Both the position numbers and the translations under genes were made by a program. Of a stretch of DNA of 52,401 nt, positions 35,288-43,649 are shown piece by piece; within the stretch, counting starts at the first letter, position 1, and each line of letters starts with the position of its first letter. This DNA comes from a virus: positions 1-52,401 of the IMG/VR virus record IMGVR_UViG_3300044990_000705; one strand, written 5' to 3'. Below the pieces are notes generated by a model, which saw nothing but the letters and a program-made list of their open reading frames with translations, made no database searches and had not been told where the DNA came from.

Positions 35288-35485
35288 TTATTCAAAATCA
35301 AAACTTTTGTCAAGATCTTTTAATATAAAACTATCAACCTTGAGGTCAAAATTTCCAGCTTTTGTGAATAGAGTTATTGTATGGTCTTCTGTTTCCGCGT
35401 ATATTCCATTATCTTTATAGCCACAGATAGCACTACTACGAAAATAATAAAGCTTGTTTTCTTTATCTATAAACTCAAGGATCAT
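35288..35485 (-). CDS. Small hypothetical protein
   Basis: 65 residues, beta-rich and acidic (MILEFIDKENKLYYFRSSAI). The start overlaps the ATPase gene's stop by 4 bases. It is the last leftward gene. No family recognised; likely co-translated with the ATPase. Confidence 0.7.
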   Translation of the reverse strand: MILEFIDKENKLYYFRSSAICGYKDNGIYAETEDHTITLFTKAGNFDLKVDSFILKDLDKSFDFE

Positions 35486-36423
35486 TTATCTACCTCCCAC
35501 TTTATGTTTAGTTTTTCACTTGCCCATTTTAATGCTTCCAAATGTTCCCTATTTTCTGCTCCAATATCTTTTAAAATCTGTCGTGCTTCTTTTTTATTCA
35601 TCCCTTTTGCTAATAGATCATAAGCCATAACTCTAAATTTACCTAATCTTGTACCATCTTCCCTGAAAGTTTCTGGTGGCTTTTGTTTTATTTCCTCTGC
35701 CACAAAACCAGTCTCAATTATTCCACGCTCAGTTATTCTAAATTTAAAAGGAGGAGACTTTGCCGCAAGATTCAATTTGGCTTGTGTTATTATTCTCCTG
35801 TCACTTCCTTCTCCATCCTCATCAAGAAGTAAAACCGACCTGGCAAGATCCGAGACAGCAGCACTACCAGCGATAGAATCAAGTGAAAGTGATGATTCCA
35901 TATTTTGTTTCTTGTTCACATGCGCCAGTAATAAAATTCCAGTTTTATAAACTGATGCCGTTTCTTGTAGTTGTTCAAAATATGTAGCAGCTCTATTACG
36001 TTCCTGTAACTCAATTAATCGTGCGATTACAGTTAGAGAATCTAAGATAATTAAATCCGGTTTTACATCTTTTATTAACAGTTGTATTTTGTACACATCT
36101 GTCGGACTACCAGTGTCAATCATTCCACTTATTGGTTCCCGATTTCCAACAAGTTTTAGCTTCTTCCAGTTTGGCAAATCCCATTCATAGCAACGTTTCC
36201 TTATCAATGATCCACTGCGCTCAGCATCAAAGATTAGAATTGTCTTTCCTTCTCCAGCGAGTTTATCTGCGAGCCATAAAGAGAACCCACTTTTTCCAAC
36301 TCCGCCACGAGAAGCGAGTATAGTGATGTAGTTTTTTGGTACTAACGGTTCCCACAGCCACTCAATATCACCAATCTTTTCCATAAGATCCTCAATGTCA
36401 AACACTTCATAGTTTTTACTCAT
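35482..36423 (-). CDS. RepA/AAA_25-like replicative ATPase
   Basis: 313 residues from ATG 36423 (ATG 36441 is also possible; neither has a strong ribosome binding site). Walker A ASRGGVGKS (~38-46) and Walker B PDLIILDSLT (~118-127), followed by LLLAHVNKK, match RecA-fold ATPases of the AAA_25/RepA group, which act as replicative helicases or loaders. The C-terminal ~60 residues look like a small winged-helix or helical domain. A consensus promoter lies just upstream (36495-36523). Confidence 0.8.
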   Translation of the reverse strand: MSKNYEVFDIEDLMEKIGDIEWLWEPLVPKNYITILASRGGVGKSGFSLWLADKLAGEGKTILIFDAERSGSLIRKRCYEWDLPNWKKLKLVGNREPISGMIDTGSPTDVYKIQLLIKDVKPDLIILDSLTVIARLIELQERNRAATYFEQLQETASVYKTGILLLAHVNKKQNMESSLSLDSIAGSAAVSDLARSVLLLDEDGEGSDRRIITQAKLNLAAKSPPFKFRITERGIIETGFVAEEIKQKPPETFREDGTRLGKFRVMAYDLLAKGMNKKEARQILKDIGAENREHLEALKWASEKLNIKWEVDK

Positions 36424-36494
36424 AGTAATTGATTCCCACATTTGGTTGTTGGTGTATTATTTCCCGTATTTTTTTATTAATACGTTTTATTATT

Positions 36495-36523
36495 AAAATA
36501 CACAAAAAACAATACATTGTCAA
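36495..36523 (-). promoter_or_regulatory. Putative leftward promoter before RepA-like ATPase
   Basis: On the minus strand a consensus TTGACA (36518-36523) is followed by a 17-bp spacer and TATTTT (36495-36500), about 70 bases before the ATPase start and inside an AT-rich 130-bp gap. Confidence 0.6.
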
Positions 36524-36549
36524 CAAACAAATTCCAACATTTAACATGC

Positions 36550-36572
36550 CTATGTTCATTTTTTAAACAGAG
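36550..36572. repeat. 23-bp palindromic repeat, copy 13
   Basis: Follows directly after the stop of 36573-36761 and lies just upstream of the promoter at 36495-36523. Confidence 0.9.
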
Positions 36573-36761
36573 TTATTTTCCATTCTCCCTAATAACTCCT
36601 ATCGCCCTTTCCGCCATAGCCTCTGCCCAGCCAATATGATAGCCAGTTTCAAAGCCAAAAGCAACTTGCATTTCCACATCCAGTTGCCTACGCTGGAATT
36701 CTTTGCTTGCTTCCCAATAATACTCTCTGCCCCGTTGTAGTTCAATCACCCTATCGTCCAT
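36573..36761 (-). CDS. Small helical hypothetical protein
   Basis: 62 residues from ATG 36761, chosen for GGAGAGG upstream; a longer reading to 36827 lies inside the neighbour. Helical (MDDRVIELQRGREYYWEASK) with an Ala/Glu-rich end. It starts 1 base after the previous stop. Function unknown. Confidence 0.7.
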   Translation of the reverse strand: MDDRVIELQRGREYYWEASKEFQRRQLDVEMQVAFGFETGYHIGWAEAMAERAIGVIRENGK

Positions 36762-36762
36762 A

Positions 36763-37050
36763 TCACCTCTCCGCATTTTCAAGGAATCTTCGCACGAGTT
36801 GCCTGGTGATGCACTTTGAGAAGTCAAACTTGGTGAGTTGATTCACAATAGCTATCACCGATTGCTCATTCATGTCGTCAAGTTTCATCCTATCTTCAGT
36901 CTGTTTTAGCCATTGCAAGTGAGTTTGCTCGTCCCAAGGAAGTGGGGAAACTATCATCTCTTCATACCACAAACAGCGATCTTCCTGTCCCTCTCCGTGT
37001 TGCTTAGTGCAGAACAAACTGTGCATTATTTCCGCAATTCTTTCGCTCAT
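36763..37050 (-). CDS. Hypothetical protein
   Basis: 95 residues with GGAAG upstream. It contains an early cysteine/histidine segment (LFCTKQHGEGQEDRCLWYEE) and a helical C-terminal half ending in KCITRQLVRRFLENAER. Metal binding is possible but not shown. Overlaps 37004-37270 by 47 bp. Confidence 0.65.
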   Translation of the reverse strand: MSERIAEIMHSLFCTKQHGEGQEDRCLWYEEMIVSPLPWDEQTHLQWLKQTEDRMKLDDMNEQSVIAIVNQLTKFDFSKCITRQLVRRFLENAER

Positions 37051-37270
37051 CTTTTTGCTTCCTTTTTACACTAGACATTATTAGTTTAAGTAATTCAAAA
37101 CAACCATCACAAGGTTCATGTGAAACATGACCACAGATCACTTTGCCCTGGCCGATTTCGTAGTATTCATAGTTATATAAAAAATCTTTTCCATTGCTAC
37201 ATAGTTGTTTTCTTGTAGCAGTTGTGTGCAAGATTAAAATTCCATTAACTTTTGTTTCCCAAGTTATCAT
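37004..37270 (-). CDS. Zinc-finger-like hypothetical protein
   Basis: 88 residues. The segment CGHVSHEPCDGC (~47-58) has cysteine/histidine spacing suited to a zinc finger, and another cysteine lies at ~24. The tail is very basic (KRKQKDERKN), suggesting nucleic-acid contact. The start shares a base with the helicase stop. Confidence 0.65.
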   Translation of the reverse strand: MITWETKVNGILILHTTATRKQLCSNGKDFLYNYEYYEIGQGKVICGHVSHEPCDGCFELLKLIMSSVKRKQKDERKNCGNNAQFVLH

Positions 37271-38463
37271 CAGTGAAGTCCTCTTATTTCAGGCACCTTG
37301 TATACAATCAAAGTGTCATCAGGATATATCTTGCGTTGGACAAAGTTCATAGCTTCAAGTGTGCAGATTACTTTCTCAAGTCCCTGGACATCCACATCAC
37401 CTCTGTGCATCATAAGCAGATCGCTTACACGGATACCAGACTGGCCAGCCATACTAACATTAACCATGATCTTTGATAGCACGTCTGCGTGAGTTGCCTT
37501 GCCCACACCACTGAATGTGTTAGGCATGTTTTTTTCCGCTTCCTTTAGCATCTCAATTGCCCTTACCAGGTCATCTGCAGTTACCAGCATTTCATTAGAG
37601 CGGCTTGCACTCATAATCATGCTAAGTTTTAGCACATGATTTCCTCTGCGTTGAAAATAGCCATCGAATTTGTTATCTTTAAATGGCAGATTTTCTTCGT
37701 GGTGTGAGTACCACTCGATCCATAGTTCTTTCATCTCTTCAGTGTAGGTGAACTCACCGGATAGCATTCTCATTTGCTCAAGATCATGCAACAGGCCAGG
37801 GAAGAGATCTTTTTCCAGTGAAGTGAAAGGAACTATTTTCTCTTTGTCCCACTCAAATATAAATATAATTCGTGAAGTAAGTCCACCACCAATAGCATCA
37901 ATAGGCATGGTAGCACGGATAAGGTCAGGAGTGATAGCGCCAAAGAGGTTAACATAGACACCTACAATTTCATCTGTCCCCATTGTCTTTGTTCGGTAAG
38001 TCCATTTGTTTTTGCAGTCGTACCAGTCGGTTAGATCGCTGATAAGTTGGGTTTGGTTATAGCCAATAAAGACCGCAAGTTCCTGTGCCCAAATAGTTAG
38101 CGAGCAATGAAAGGTTCGCTTGCCAGTCTTGAGATCTAAGTCATTGTCATTTGCACCTTGGAGTTCCTGTATCAATGCTTCACGAGTGATAGCTTCAGCA
38201 GCAACCTTTATGTTAAGTTTCTCTATGAAAGGAAAAGCGATGTTCATAGCAGTTCCCTTGCGTGCAGCGGGAGGGCCAACCAGGGCTATGTACATGTTAG
38301 GGTAGAAGGTCAAGGAGCCAAAGACAAACTTACACTTTCGCTGCAAACAAGCAGCAATCAAGCTAATGGCAGACCAAGTGTGATAGCTTGTTGGAGGCTC
38401 AGTGTTTCTGGCATACTGCATGTAAGTTGAGATCCAATCGCTATGAATTCGTGGCTCTGTCAT
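37270..38463 (-). CDS. DUF3987-like primase/helicase ATPase
   Basis: 397 residues. Residues ~60-75 (LVGPPAARKGTAMNI) are a Walker A-like loop in the DUF3987 style. Upstream, YHTWSAISLIAACLQRKCKF is typical of that family's N-terminus. The C-terminus has a winged-helix appearance (~340-390). It overlaps PolA by 23 bp and lies beside all the replication genes, so a replicative helicase or primase-helicase role is likely. No separate primase was recognised. Confidence 0.75.
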   Translation of the reverse strand: MTEPRIHSDWISTYMQYARNTEPPTSYHTWSAISLIAACLQRKCKFVFGSLTFYPNMYIALVGPPAARKGTAMNIAFPFIEKLNIKVAAEAITREALIQELQGANDNDLDLKTGKRTFHCSLTIWAQELAVFIGYNQTQLISDLTDWYDCKNKWTYRTKTMGTDEIVGVYVNLFGAITPDLIRATMPIDAIGGGLTSRIIFIFEWDKEKIVPFTSLEKDLFPGLLHDLEQMRMLSGEFTYTEEMKELWIEWYSHHEENLPFKDNKFDGYFQRRGNHVLKLSMIMSASRSNEMLVTADDLVRAIEMLKEAEKNMPNTFSGVGKATHADVLSKIMVNVSMAGQSGIRVSDLLMMHRGDVDVQGLEKVICTLEAMNFVQRKIYPDDTLIVYKVPEIRGLH

Positions 38464-40831
38464 GTTGTTCCTTTACAAGTTTTTCATAAACAATTGTAAG
38501 TTCTTGTAAAGTTGATTCTTCATTAGTTGCTTTTATCTTCTTGCAATGGCCTTTGTAGAGATCAAGGCCGGCAACTATGTCAACGGGGATTATTAGTTGG
38601 TTACCATTAGGTAAGGTTAGTGGGGTTTCCAAACTACGCTTGATAAGTAATAATACTTTCGCATGGTACTCGAGTCCGAGGGATACTGGAATTTGAACTC
38701 CAACGGAGTCATGGACTTGGATAAGAAACTCCACTCCGTGAAATAGGGACTGGTTGTAGTATATGTATTCCACCCCTCTTTCATTAATGACATCTCCAAC
38801 AGTTCCTTGCGGGATACACGCATAAGCCTCCTTGAAAAGATCATCTCCCCATTCTTGTAGGAAGATAGTTTTGCGATTCATCAGGTTTGTGATAGTACGA
38901 TTATCACTAAGTTGCTTGCGAATATAAGCGTGATAATTATTACGAACTCCAGGATAGGACATGTGATAGCGATCAACAATAAACTTAGCGTCGGTCTCTG
39001 GAATTTCCAAGTAAAGTGCAAATGTTTTATAGCCAAGATCATAATTAAGACCGTGATTAGAACGCTTGCCAAAATATCTCCAGGTCTTATCACCTCCGCC
39101 AATAGGACAGCAAATATTTTCGTCATCTTGTCTTCGAACTTCTTCAACGCTCAAGCCACTTATCAGCGAACCAGTGAGAGAGTGCACATCAAGGTTGTTT
39201 TCAAAAGCTTCCATCATTTGAGTTACTTGGCCAACATAAGCAACAATGCGATTTTCAGCTTGGCTAAGGTCAAAGCCATAGTAAATGTAGCCCGGATCAG
39301 CTAGGAAAAGTTTGAGAATATCATGTGGCTGATTTTGCATATTAGTTCCAGAGCCAAATATACTTTCTCCAGAAGAAATCCTACTGTAGCGAGTCCCGAC
39401 AGGATTGTAAGCGCAACGCATACGATTGTCAGGATCGACTTTAGTAACATCAAGATAAGTTGACTTGCGCTTAGTTGCCCTACGGATTTCCAGAATCTTT
39501 GCTGCTTCCACATGACCTCTGCGAGCGATACGGACGAGAGCTTTTTCATCGGTAGTTACCTTTCCACCTTTCTTATATGGAGGTATGCGTTTGTTTACGT
39601 AGAAGTGGTTTATTAGTTGTTTAGGTGAGTTAGGGTTTAGTTCATATCCACAGATTTCATGCAATTCCTTCTTAAGTTCTTCAATCTTTATTTCAGCAGC
39701 TAAGAACTCTTTGTGCATAGCTTCTACATCAATCAAGATTCCCCGTTCCATAGCGTAGCATAGTGGCTCAACCATTTTAACTTGGCGTTCATAAGTGCCA
39801 ATGTTATCTTGGCCAGCCAGGGTTTCAATTTGCTGAGGAAATGTCTCACCACAGATGCTTGCATCAGTTGCATTGTACTGCCAGAGACGTGGCCAGTTAC
39901 CACCACTGAAATATTTTTTGCCTTCATCTTTGTAGTATTCTTTGTCGGTGTAGATGCTGGTTATGAAGTCCAGGCCAACAGGATAGTCAGGCATAATGAT
40001 CTTCTGGGCTATCATAGTATCGTCGATATTGTGAGTTTTGATTCCAAATCTGCGGAGCAAGAAGTGGGTGTCGAATATTAGATATTGTCCCCGCTTTTTG
40101 ATCTTTGGATTTTCAAGGATGCTTGCTATTTGTAGCCAGATTTCAAGGTCTTGATCGGGATTGAAGTAAAGTCCATGCTCGTTTATGAAAGGTATGGACA
40201 TTATCCTTTGATAATCCCAGCCGATAGCGATGCAAGATACTTCCATGTTCATAAGTTCGATGTCGAAGTCAATAGACATTCCAGCAAGGCCGTTTAGTTC
40301 GCAACTTTTAAGGTATTGCATAACTTGGGTGAAGGTAGGAGCGATTATAAGTTCACGCTGTGAACGATGGAAGCCACTTGCATTTATTCTGGCGGCCTTT
40401 GTAAGGTCCCATTGGATTAATAGCTTGTTGAGATATTGTCCCTCACCACCATATTTTAGTGGTATAGCGCATTCAGGGTGATAGGTAGGAATGATAAACT
40501 TGTTGGGGAGTTCAGGGATTTCAATCACACTTCCACGCCACTTGTTTACTTGTGGTCGATTGCAGAAGATCTTTAAGCATTGTTCGCCAAGAATCACCAC
40601 TGATTTGCAATTTATCTGGTCGAGTTCTTTAGCGATGGATGTTAAGCTAAATTCATCAGGTACTTCGCCGAATTGTTTAGCGATAGTAGTGCAATAGACA
40701 TTATTCCGTGATAGGCCAGAATTGCGTAGGCATTCATCAAGTATTTTACCTGCTGGGCCTGCAATAGGACGAGATTCTTTTAGTTCATCTCGTCCAAGGT
40801 TGGCAGATACTATGATTATTTTAGGATCCAT
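38441..40831 (-). CDS. polA: UDG - 3'-5' exonuclease - family A DNA polymerase fusion
   Basis: 796 residues. The N-terminal ~150 look like a uracil-DNA-glycosylase superfamily domain: GPAGKILDECLRNSGL, YCTTIAK, then TYHPECAI. A DEDD 3'-5' exonuclease follows: SIDFDIE near 172, FDTHFLL near 250, NATDAS near 320. The polymerase has motif A DLSQAENRI (~521), motif B RSNHGLNYDLGY (~595) and motif C VHDS (~703), where most relatives have VHDE. There is no 5'-3' exonuclease. It overlaps the helicase gene. The first UDG motif is degenerate, so glycosylase activity needs testing. Confidence 0.92.
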   Translation of the reverse strand: MDPKIIIVSANLGRDELKESRPIAGPAGKILDECLRNSGLSRNNVYCTTIAKQFGEVPDEFSLTSIAKELDQINCKSVVILGEQCLKIFCNRPQVNKWRGSVIEIPELPNKFIIPTYHPECAIPLKYGGEGQYLNKLLIQWDLTKAARINASGFHRSQRELIIAPTFTQVMQYLKSCELNGLAGMSIDFDIELMNMEVSCIAIGWDYQRIMSIPFINEHGLYFNPDQDLEIWLQIASILENPKIKKRGQYLIFDTHFLLRRFGIKTHNIDDTMIAQKIIMPDYPVGLDFITSIYTDKEYYKDEGKKYFSGGNWPRLWQYNATDASICGETFPQQIETLAGQDNIGTYERQVKMVEPLCYAMERGILIDVEAMHKEFLAAEIKIEELKKELHEICGYELNPNSPKQLINHFYVNKRIPPYKKGGKVTTDEKALVRIARRGHVEAAKILEIRRATKRKSTYLDVTKVDPDNRMRCAYNPVGTRYSRISSGESIFGSGTNMQNQPHDILKLFLADPGYIYYGFDLSQAENRIVAYVGQVTQMMEAFENNLDVHSLTGSLISGLSVEEVRRQDDENICCPIGGGDKTWRYFGKRSNHGLNYDLGYKTFALYLEIPETDAKFIVDRYHMSYPGVRNNYHAYIRKQLSDNRTITNLMNRKTIFLQEWGDDLFKEAYACIPQGTVGDVINERGVEYIYYNQSLFHGVEFLIQVHDSVGVQIPVSLGLEYHAKVLLLIKRSLETPLTLPNGNQLIIPVDIVAGLDLYKGHCKKIKATNEESTLQELTIVYEKLVKEQHDRATNS

Positions 40832-40962
40832 TCAGCAATCTCCACATACATTAGCTTTGTTAGGTCAAAGGTGACAGGTTCAGGTGGATCAGTTGCGATG
40901 AAGCCGCAAGAGATGCTATTTGGTAGTGATAGTAGCAGAAGTAGTAACAGGTTTCGCAGCAT
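40816..40962 (-). CDS. Small lipoprotein encoded across two neighbouring genes
   Basis: 48 residues, ATG 40962 with GGAGG 7-8 bases upstream. A basic N-terminus and a run of seven leucines (MLRNLLLLLLLSLPN) are followed by the lipobox SISC, with C19 as the lipidated residue, and a Pro-containing mature part (DPPEPVTF). It lies out of frame over the 3' end of 40916-41155 and reaches 16 bases into polA. An outer-membrane lipoprotein made early could block superinfection, like T5 Llp, or act as an Rz1-type spanin. No inner-membrane spanin partner is encoded in the overlapping gene, which favours the first. Confidence 0.7.
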   Translation of the reverse strand: MLRNLLLLLLLSLPNSISCGFIATDPPEPVTFDLTKLMYVEIAEWILK

Positions 40963-41155
40963 TAGATGTTCCTCCAGTTTGCTTTTTCAACTCCTCAATG
41001 GTGGTAGATAGAGTTGCAGGAATTTTATCTTGTGGTCTGGATTGCTGGAAGATCCACAAGATTGATTTAAGAGCGTCAACGATTTGAGTTTGAATAATGC
41101 CACTTGGGCGCATGTTAAGAATTATTTTTTCCAGCTTACGAATATCATCTTCCAT
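40916..41155 (-). CDS. Hypothetical helical protein
   Basis: 79 residues from ATG 41155 (AGGA 7 bases upstream). Two helices (MEDDIRKLEKIILNMR, IVDALKSILWIFQQS) and a Thr/Ser-rich disordered tail (TSNAAKPVTTSATITTK). The tail coincides with the coding region of the overlapping lipoprotein, which may explain its composition. No family recognised. Confidence 0.65.
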   Translation of the reverse strand: MEDDIRKLEKIILNMRPSGIIQTQIVDALKSILWIFQQSRPQDKIPATLSTTIEELKKQTGGTSNAAKPVTTSATITTK

Positions 41156-41456
41156 TTTTGTTTCCTTCATTTGATAGTAACATTAGAGCATTTGCAGCTA
41201 TGTGAGCAGCATGAGAGAGACCACTTTCAGAATCTACATTATGGTTATTGTGGATTTCTACAGCATGCCGAAAAATAGCAGCAAGGAGTTCATCAACAGG
41301 TATTCCTTTGCGATATGTGAAAGGTTCTCCATATTTACCAGCACCATATTCGAATACCTTCAAGACCTCAGTTGCTTCTTTGAATGGGAATATAGACCAA
41401 TTGCGTTTACCAGCAGTTTCTTTTGGTCCTCGGACGTTGCAGAGTTCTTCAGTCAT
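41145..41456 (-). CDS. dATP/dGTP pyrophosphohydrolase-like protein
   Basis: 103 residues from ATG 41456; the longer reading to 41582 lies inside thyX. The pattern GKRNWSIFPFKEATEVLKVFEYGAGKYG, then AIFRHAVEIHN, then DSESGLSHAAHIAANALMLL matches the N-terminal domain of dATP/dGTP diphosphohydrolases (PF18909, DUF5664; MazG/MazZ-like). Such enzymes adjust dNTP pools. It follows thyX by 1 base. No PurZ is present, so this does not by itself indicate 2-aminoadenine DNA. Confidence 0.75.
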   Translation of the reverse strand: MTEELCNVRGPKETAGKRNWSIFPFKEATEVLKVFEYGAGKYGEPFTYRKGIPVDELLAAIFRHAVEIHNNHNVDSESGLSHAAHIAANALMLLSNEGNKNGR

Positions 41457-41457
41457 T

Positions 41458-42048
41458 TTAGTTTTCTCCAAAAAAGATAGGAAGTTTGCTAGCAAAAGTG
41501 TTTCGAATATCAAAGAATAGTGATTGAGTTTGCGGATACACACCCTTTGTAGTGCGAATAGAGCAGATGTGTAGCCATTCACGCAGGTTAGCGGTCATTA
41601 CAAGTTCAGTTGCACAGCAGTTTGGTAAGATTTCACGTGCTTCTTGGGGCTTTAGGCCATTTTTTAGCATGGTTTGATATAACTGTTCAACATGGTCACA
41701 GAAATAGATAAATTCACTTGATGCTATTTGATAGTTATCAATATCATACCATTCAGGAATGATGAACTCAATGTTATCATAGCGAACATATCGTTGAGAT
41801 TCTTGTGAGAAAGAACATAAGCGATGGCGAACGATCTCGTGAGAGACAGCTCTGGAAGTTTTTATTCTCAGAGAACAGCTAACATGTTCAAGGACAGAGT
41901 GGTGGCCATTGCGGAAGATCATTCTGCAAAACTCTTCTGGATTTTTACCGTGAGATTGATAGCAAGTTCGGCCAGCTCTTTCGATTAGATCATAGGTGTC
42001 ATCAGGCCAAGGTTGTTCATATTGCCAGGATTGTTGGACTAGTTTCAT
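41458..42048 (-). CDS. thyX: Flavin-dependent thymidylate synthase ThyX
   Basis: 196 residues. The signature RHRLCSFSQESQR (74-86) is the ThyX motif RHRxxSxxxxSxR, preceded by GHHSVLEH (48-55), which is also conserved. It makes dTMP from dUMP with FAD and methylene-tetrahydrofolate. Together with the pyrophosphohydrolase and UDG domain it points to control of dUTP/dTTP balance during replication. The repeat at 42058 provides part of its ribosome binding site. Confidence 0.93.
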   Translation of the reverse strand: MKLVQQSWQYEQPWPDDTYDLIERAGRTCYQSHGKNPEEFCRMIFRNGHHSVLEHVSCSLRIKTSRAVSHEIVRHRLCSFSQESQRYVRYDNIEFIIPEWYDIDNYQIASSEFIYFCDHVEQLYQTMLKNGLKPQEAREILPNCCATELVMTANLREWLHICSIRTTKGVYPQTQSLFFDIRNTFASKLPIFFGEN

Positions 42049-42057
42049 TTCATCGCC

Positions 42058-42080
42058 CTTTGTTTAAAAATTGAACATAG
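42058..42080. repeat. 23-bp palindromic repeat, copy 14
   Basis: On the minus strand it runs from the stop of 42081-42227 to the AAAGGG before thyX. Identical to copies 15 and 16. Confidence 0.9.
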
Positions 42081-42227
42081 TTACGCCCATTCCCTCATGC
42101 TATCATAGCGATATTCAGCAGCATCTCGGGCGTTTTCCTCAGCAAGTCGCTCAGATTCAAGTTCTGCTTCTTCATCTTCAAATTCATCTTCGTCTGGCGG
42201 ATCGAGATTGTAGTCAGGAGTTTTCAT
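42081..42227 (-). CDS. Small very acidic protein
   Basis: 48 residues, with GAAAGGAAATTAAG upstream. More than a third of residues are Asp or Glu (DPPDEDEFEDEEAELESE). A DNA-mimic or protein-interaction role is conceivable but unsupported beyond charge. The start overlaps the previous gene's stop by 4 bases. Confidence 0.65.
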   Translation of the reverse strand: MKTPDYNLDPPDEDEFEDEEAELESERLAEENARDAAEYRYDSMREWA

Positions 42228-42331
42228 CTTAATTTCCTTTCGTCAAAGAAGTTTTTTATTATCACTAATAGTTCTTCAAATAATATTCCAAGTATAAGAC
42301 CAGCCACAAAAAACACAGTTTTAACAAGCAT
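42224..42331 (-). CDS. 35-residue single-span membrane protein
   Basis: ATG 42331 has GGAGG upstream, inside the last codons of the ParB-methyltransferase gene. The sequence begins MLVKTVFFVAGLILGILFEE, a transmembrane segment, and ends basic (NFFDERKLR). Tight overlaps on both sides (11 bp and 4 bp) support a real gene. Early membrane peptides often affect host physiology or superinfection; no function assigned. Confidence 0.65.
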   Translation of the reverse strand: MLVKTVFFVAGLILGILFEELLVIIKNFFDERKLR

Positions 42332-43649
42332 CTTGGCCTCCTCCAAAGTATTTTTCACACTTCAATACATATGAGTTACGATATTCTTCAGTCAGGTCAT
42401 AGCCAATAGGCATCATTTTGTTCAAAGCAGCAGCGATTAGAGTATTACCAGACCCAGCAAAAGGGACGAGAACCTTGGAGCCCTCAAATGCGAAAGTGGT
42501 TATTACTTCTGAAATCATTTCAAGTGGTCGTTCAGTAGGGTGCATTTTATTGCCTGGTGAAACAGGAGGGAATTGGAATATGTTAGAGCGGCCTTCTTTA
42601 GCCAGCACAGGTGAGCCTTTTGAAGCATAAAAGAACATTTCATAAGAGTTAGCAAGAATGCGACTTGGTTGCATAGTCTGGCCACCAGGCTTAGCCCAGA
42701 TGCAAGGTATGCGGCGGAGAGTAAAGCCAGCAGCAACCAGCCACTCATAGATATCATTGAACCAAGGCTCAGGGCCAAACCAGCAGAGGAGCCAGCTATT
42801 GTCAGCCATAACACGATAGCATTCGATAAATAGCTCACGCATCAGCTGTTCATACAAAGGAGCTGGGATTTCATTATAAGTTTCATTGCCAAAATTAGTA
42901 GCCATGCCAGATTTTTGGCTCTTCAGGTTGATGGCATAGGGTGGGTCGATTTCAACAAGGTTAAAGTGGCCATTTGGTAGTTGCTTTATGCCATCGAGAC
43001 AATTGCAGATTTGGTAAGAGGAGCAGATTTTATTCAGAAAGAGATTTTTGCTGCCCATCGCCGCTTCAGCACGCTTTGCAAGCTCGGCTCGGATGTAAGT
43101 TTCTTCAATCTTTCCCTTCAACTTCATTGCATCACTTTTAGTTTTGCACTTATTCCATTCAAGTTGAGGGAACTGGGCTACAGTTTCAGCCAATTTGATA
43201 TCTTGCGACAGGCTTGCAGGGCTAACACCAAGCACAGAAGCAATGTCACGCATAGATACTCCGCTAGCATCAGGGGCAGTGGAAGTCTTTTCACCATGGA
43301 TAGCCTTTTGGATTTCAAGTAGGTCCCGTTTAGCTTGACATTCTTCAAGGAAAGTAAAATCCTTGCGTTTGATGTTCTCCTCGATTTCAATAGACCTGAG
43401 TTCGAGCTCAGTTAGCTCTTTGTCATACACTCTGCAAGGGATCTCGGTATGGCCAAGGAAGCCACAAGCAGTGTAACGGCGTCCACCAGCCACGAGTTTG
43501 TACTTACCATCAGGCATAGTTGTGACAGTTATGGGATTTATGAGTTCTTTTTGCTTAATTGAGAGCGCCAAGTCCTCTATGTCACCATAATCTTCACGCT
43601 TTCGCTCGCCAAAAACTATATTCTTAATTGGAATATTTAAAAGTTGCAT
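42321..43649 (-). CDS. ParB-like domain fused to beta-class DNA methyltransferase
   Basis: 442 residues from ATG 43649 (GGAG 7 bases upstream; it overlaps the previous stop as TGATG). The N-terminal ~100 are ParB/Srx-like (LALSIKQKELINPI, VAGGRRYTAC, EIEENIKRKDFT). A helix-turn-helix follows (MRDIASVLGVSPASLSQDI, ~135-153). The methyltransferase has DPPYAI near 233 (motif IV) before FAGSGNT near 398 (motif I), the beta-class permutation of N6-adenine/N4-cytosine enzymes. It may methylate phage DNA against host restriction, guided by the ParB/HTH part. No cognate nuclease is adjacent. Confidence 0.88.
   Translation of the reverse strand: MQLLNIPIKNIVFGERKREDYGDIEDLALSIKQKELINPITVTTMPDGKYKLVAGGRRYTACGFLGHTEIPCRVYDKELTELELRSIEIEENIKRKDFTFLEECQAKRDLLEIQKAIHGEKTSTAPDASGVSMRDIASVLGVSPASLSQDIKLAETVAQFPQLEWNKCKTKSDAMKLKGKIEETYIRAELAKRAEAAMGSKNLFLNKICSSYQICNCLDGIKQLPNGHFNLVEIDPPYAINLKSQKSGMATNFGNETYNEIPAPLYEQLMRELFIECYRVMADNSWLLCWFGPEPWFNDIYEWLVAAGFTLRRIPCIWAKPGGQTMQPSRILANSYEMFFYASKGSPVLAKEGRSNIFQFPPVSPGNKMHPTERPLEMISEVITTFAFEGSKVLVPFAGSGNTLIAAALNKMMPIGYDLTEEYRNSYVLKCEKYFGGGQDAC

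Noticed and set aside
36573-36827. 84-residue start at 36827
   Set aside because: The first 22 codons lie inside the preceding gene; ATG 36761 has a proper GGAGAGG.
40816-41155. Rz/Rz1 spanin pair
   Set aside because: The overlapping larger protein has no N-terminal membrane anchor, and the pair lies in the early operon, far from the endolysin.
41145-42048. Part of a 2-aminoadenine (Z-DNA) pathway
   Set aside because: No PurZ and no DatZ-like gene was seen; the pyrophosphohydrolase-like domain is common in other phages.
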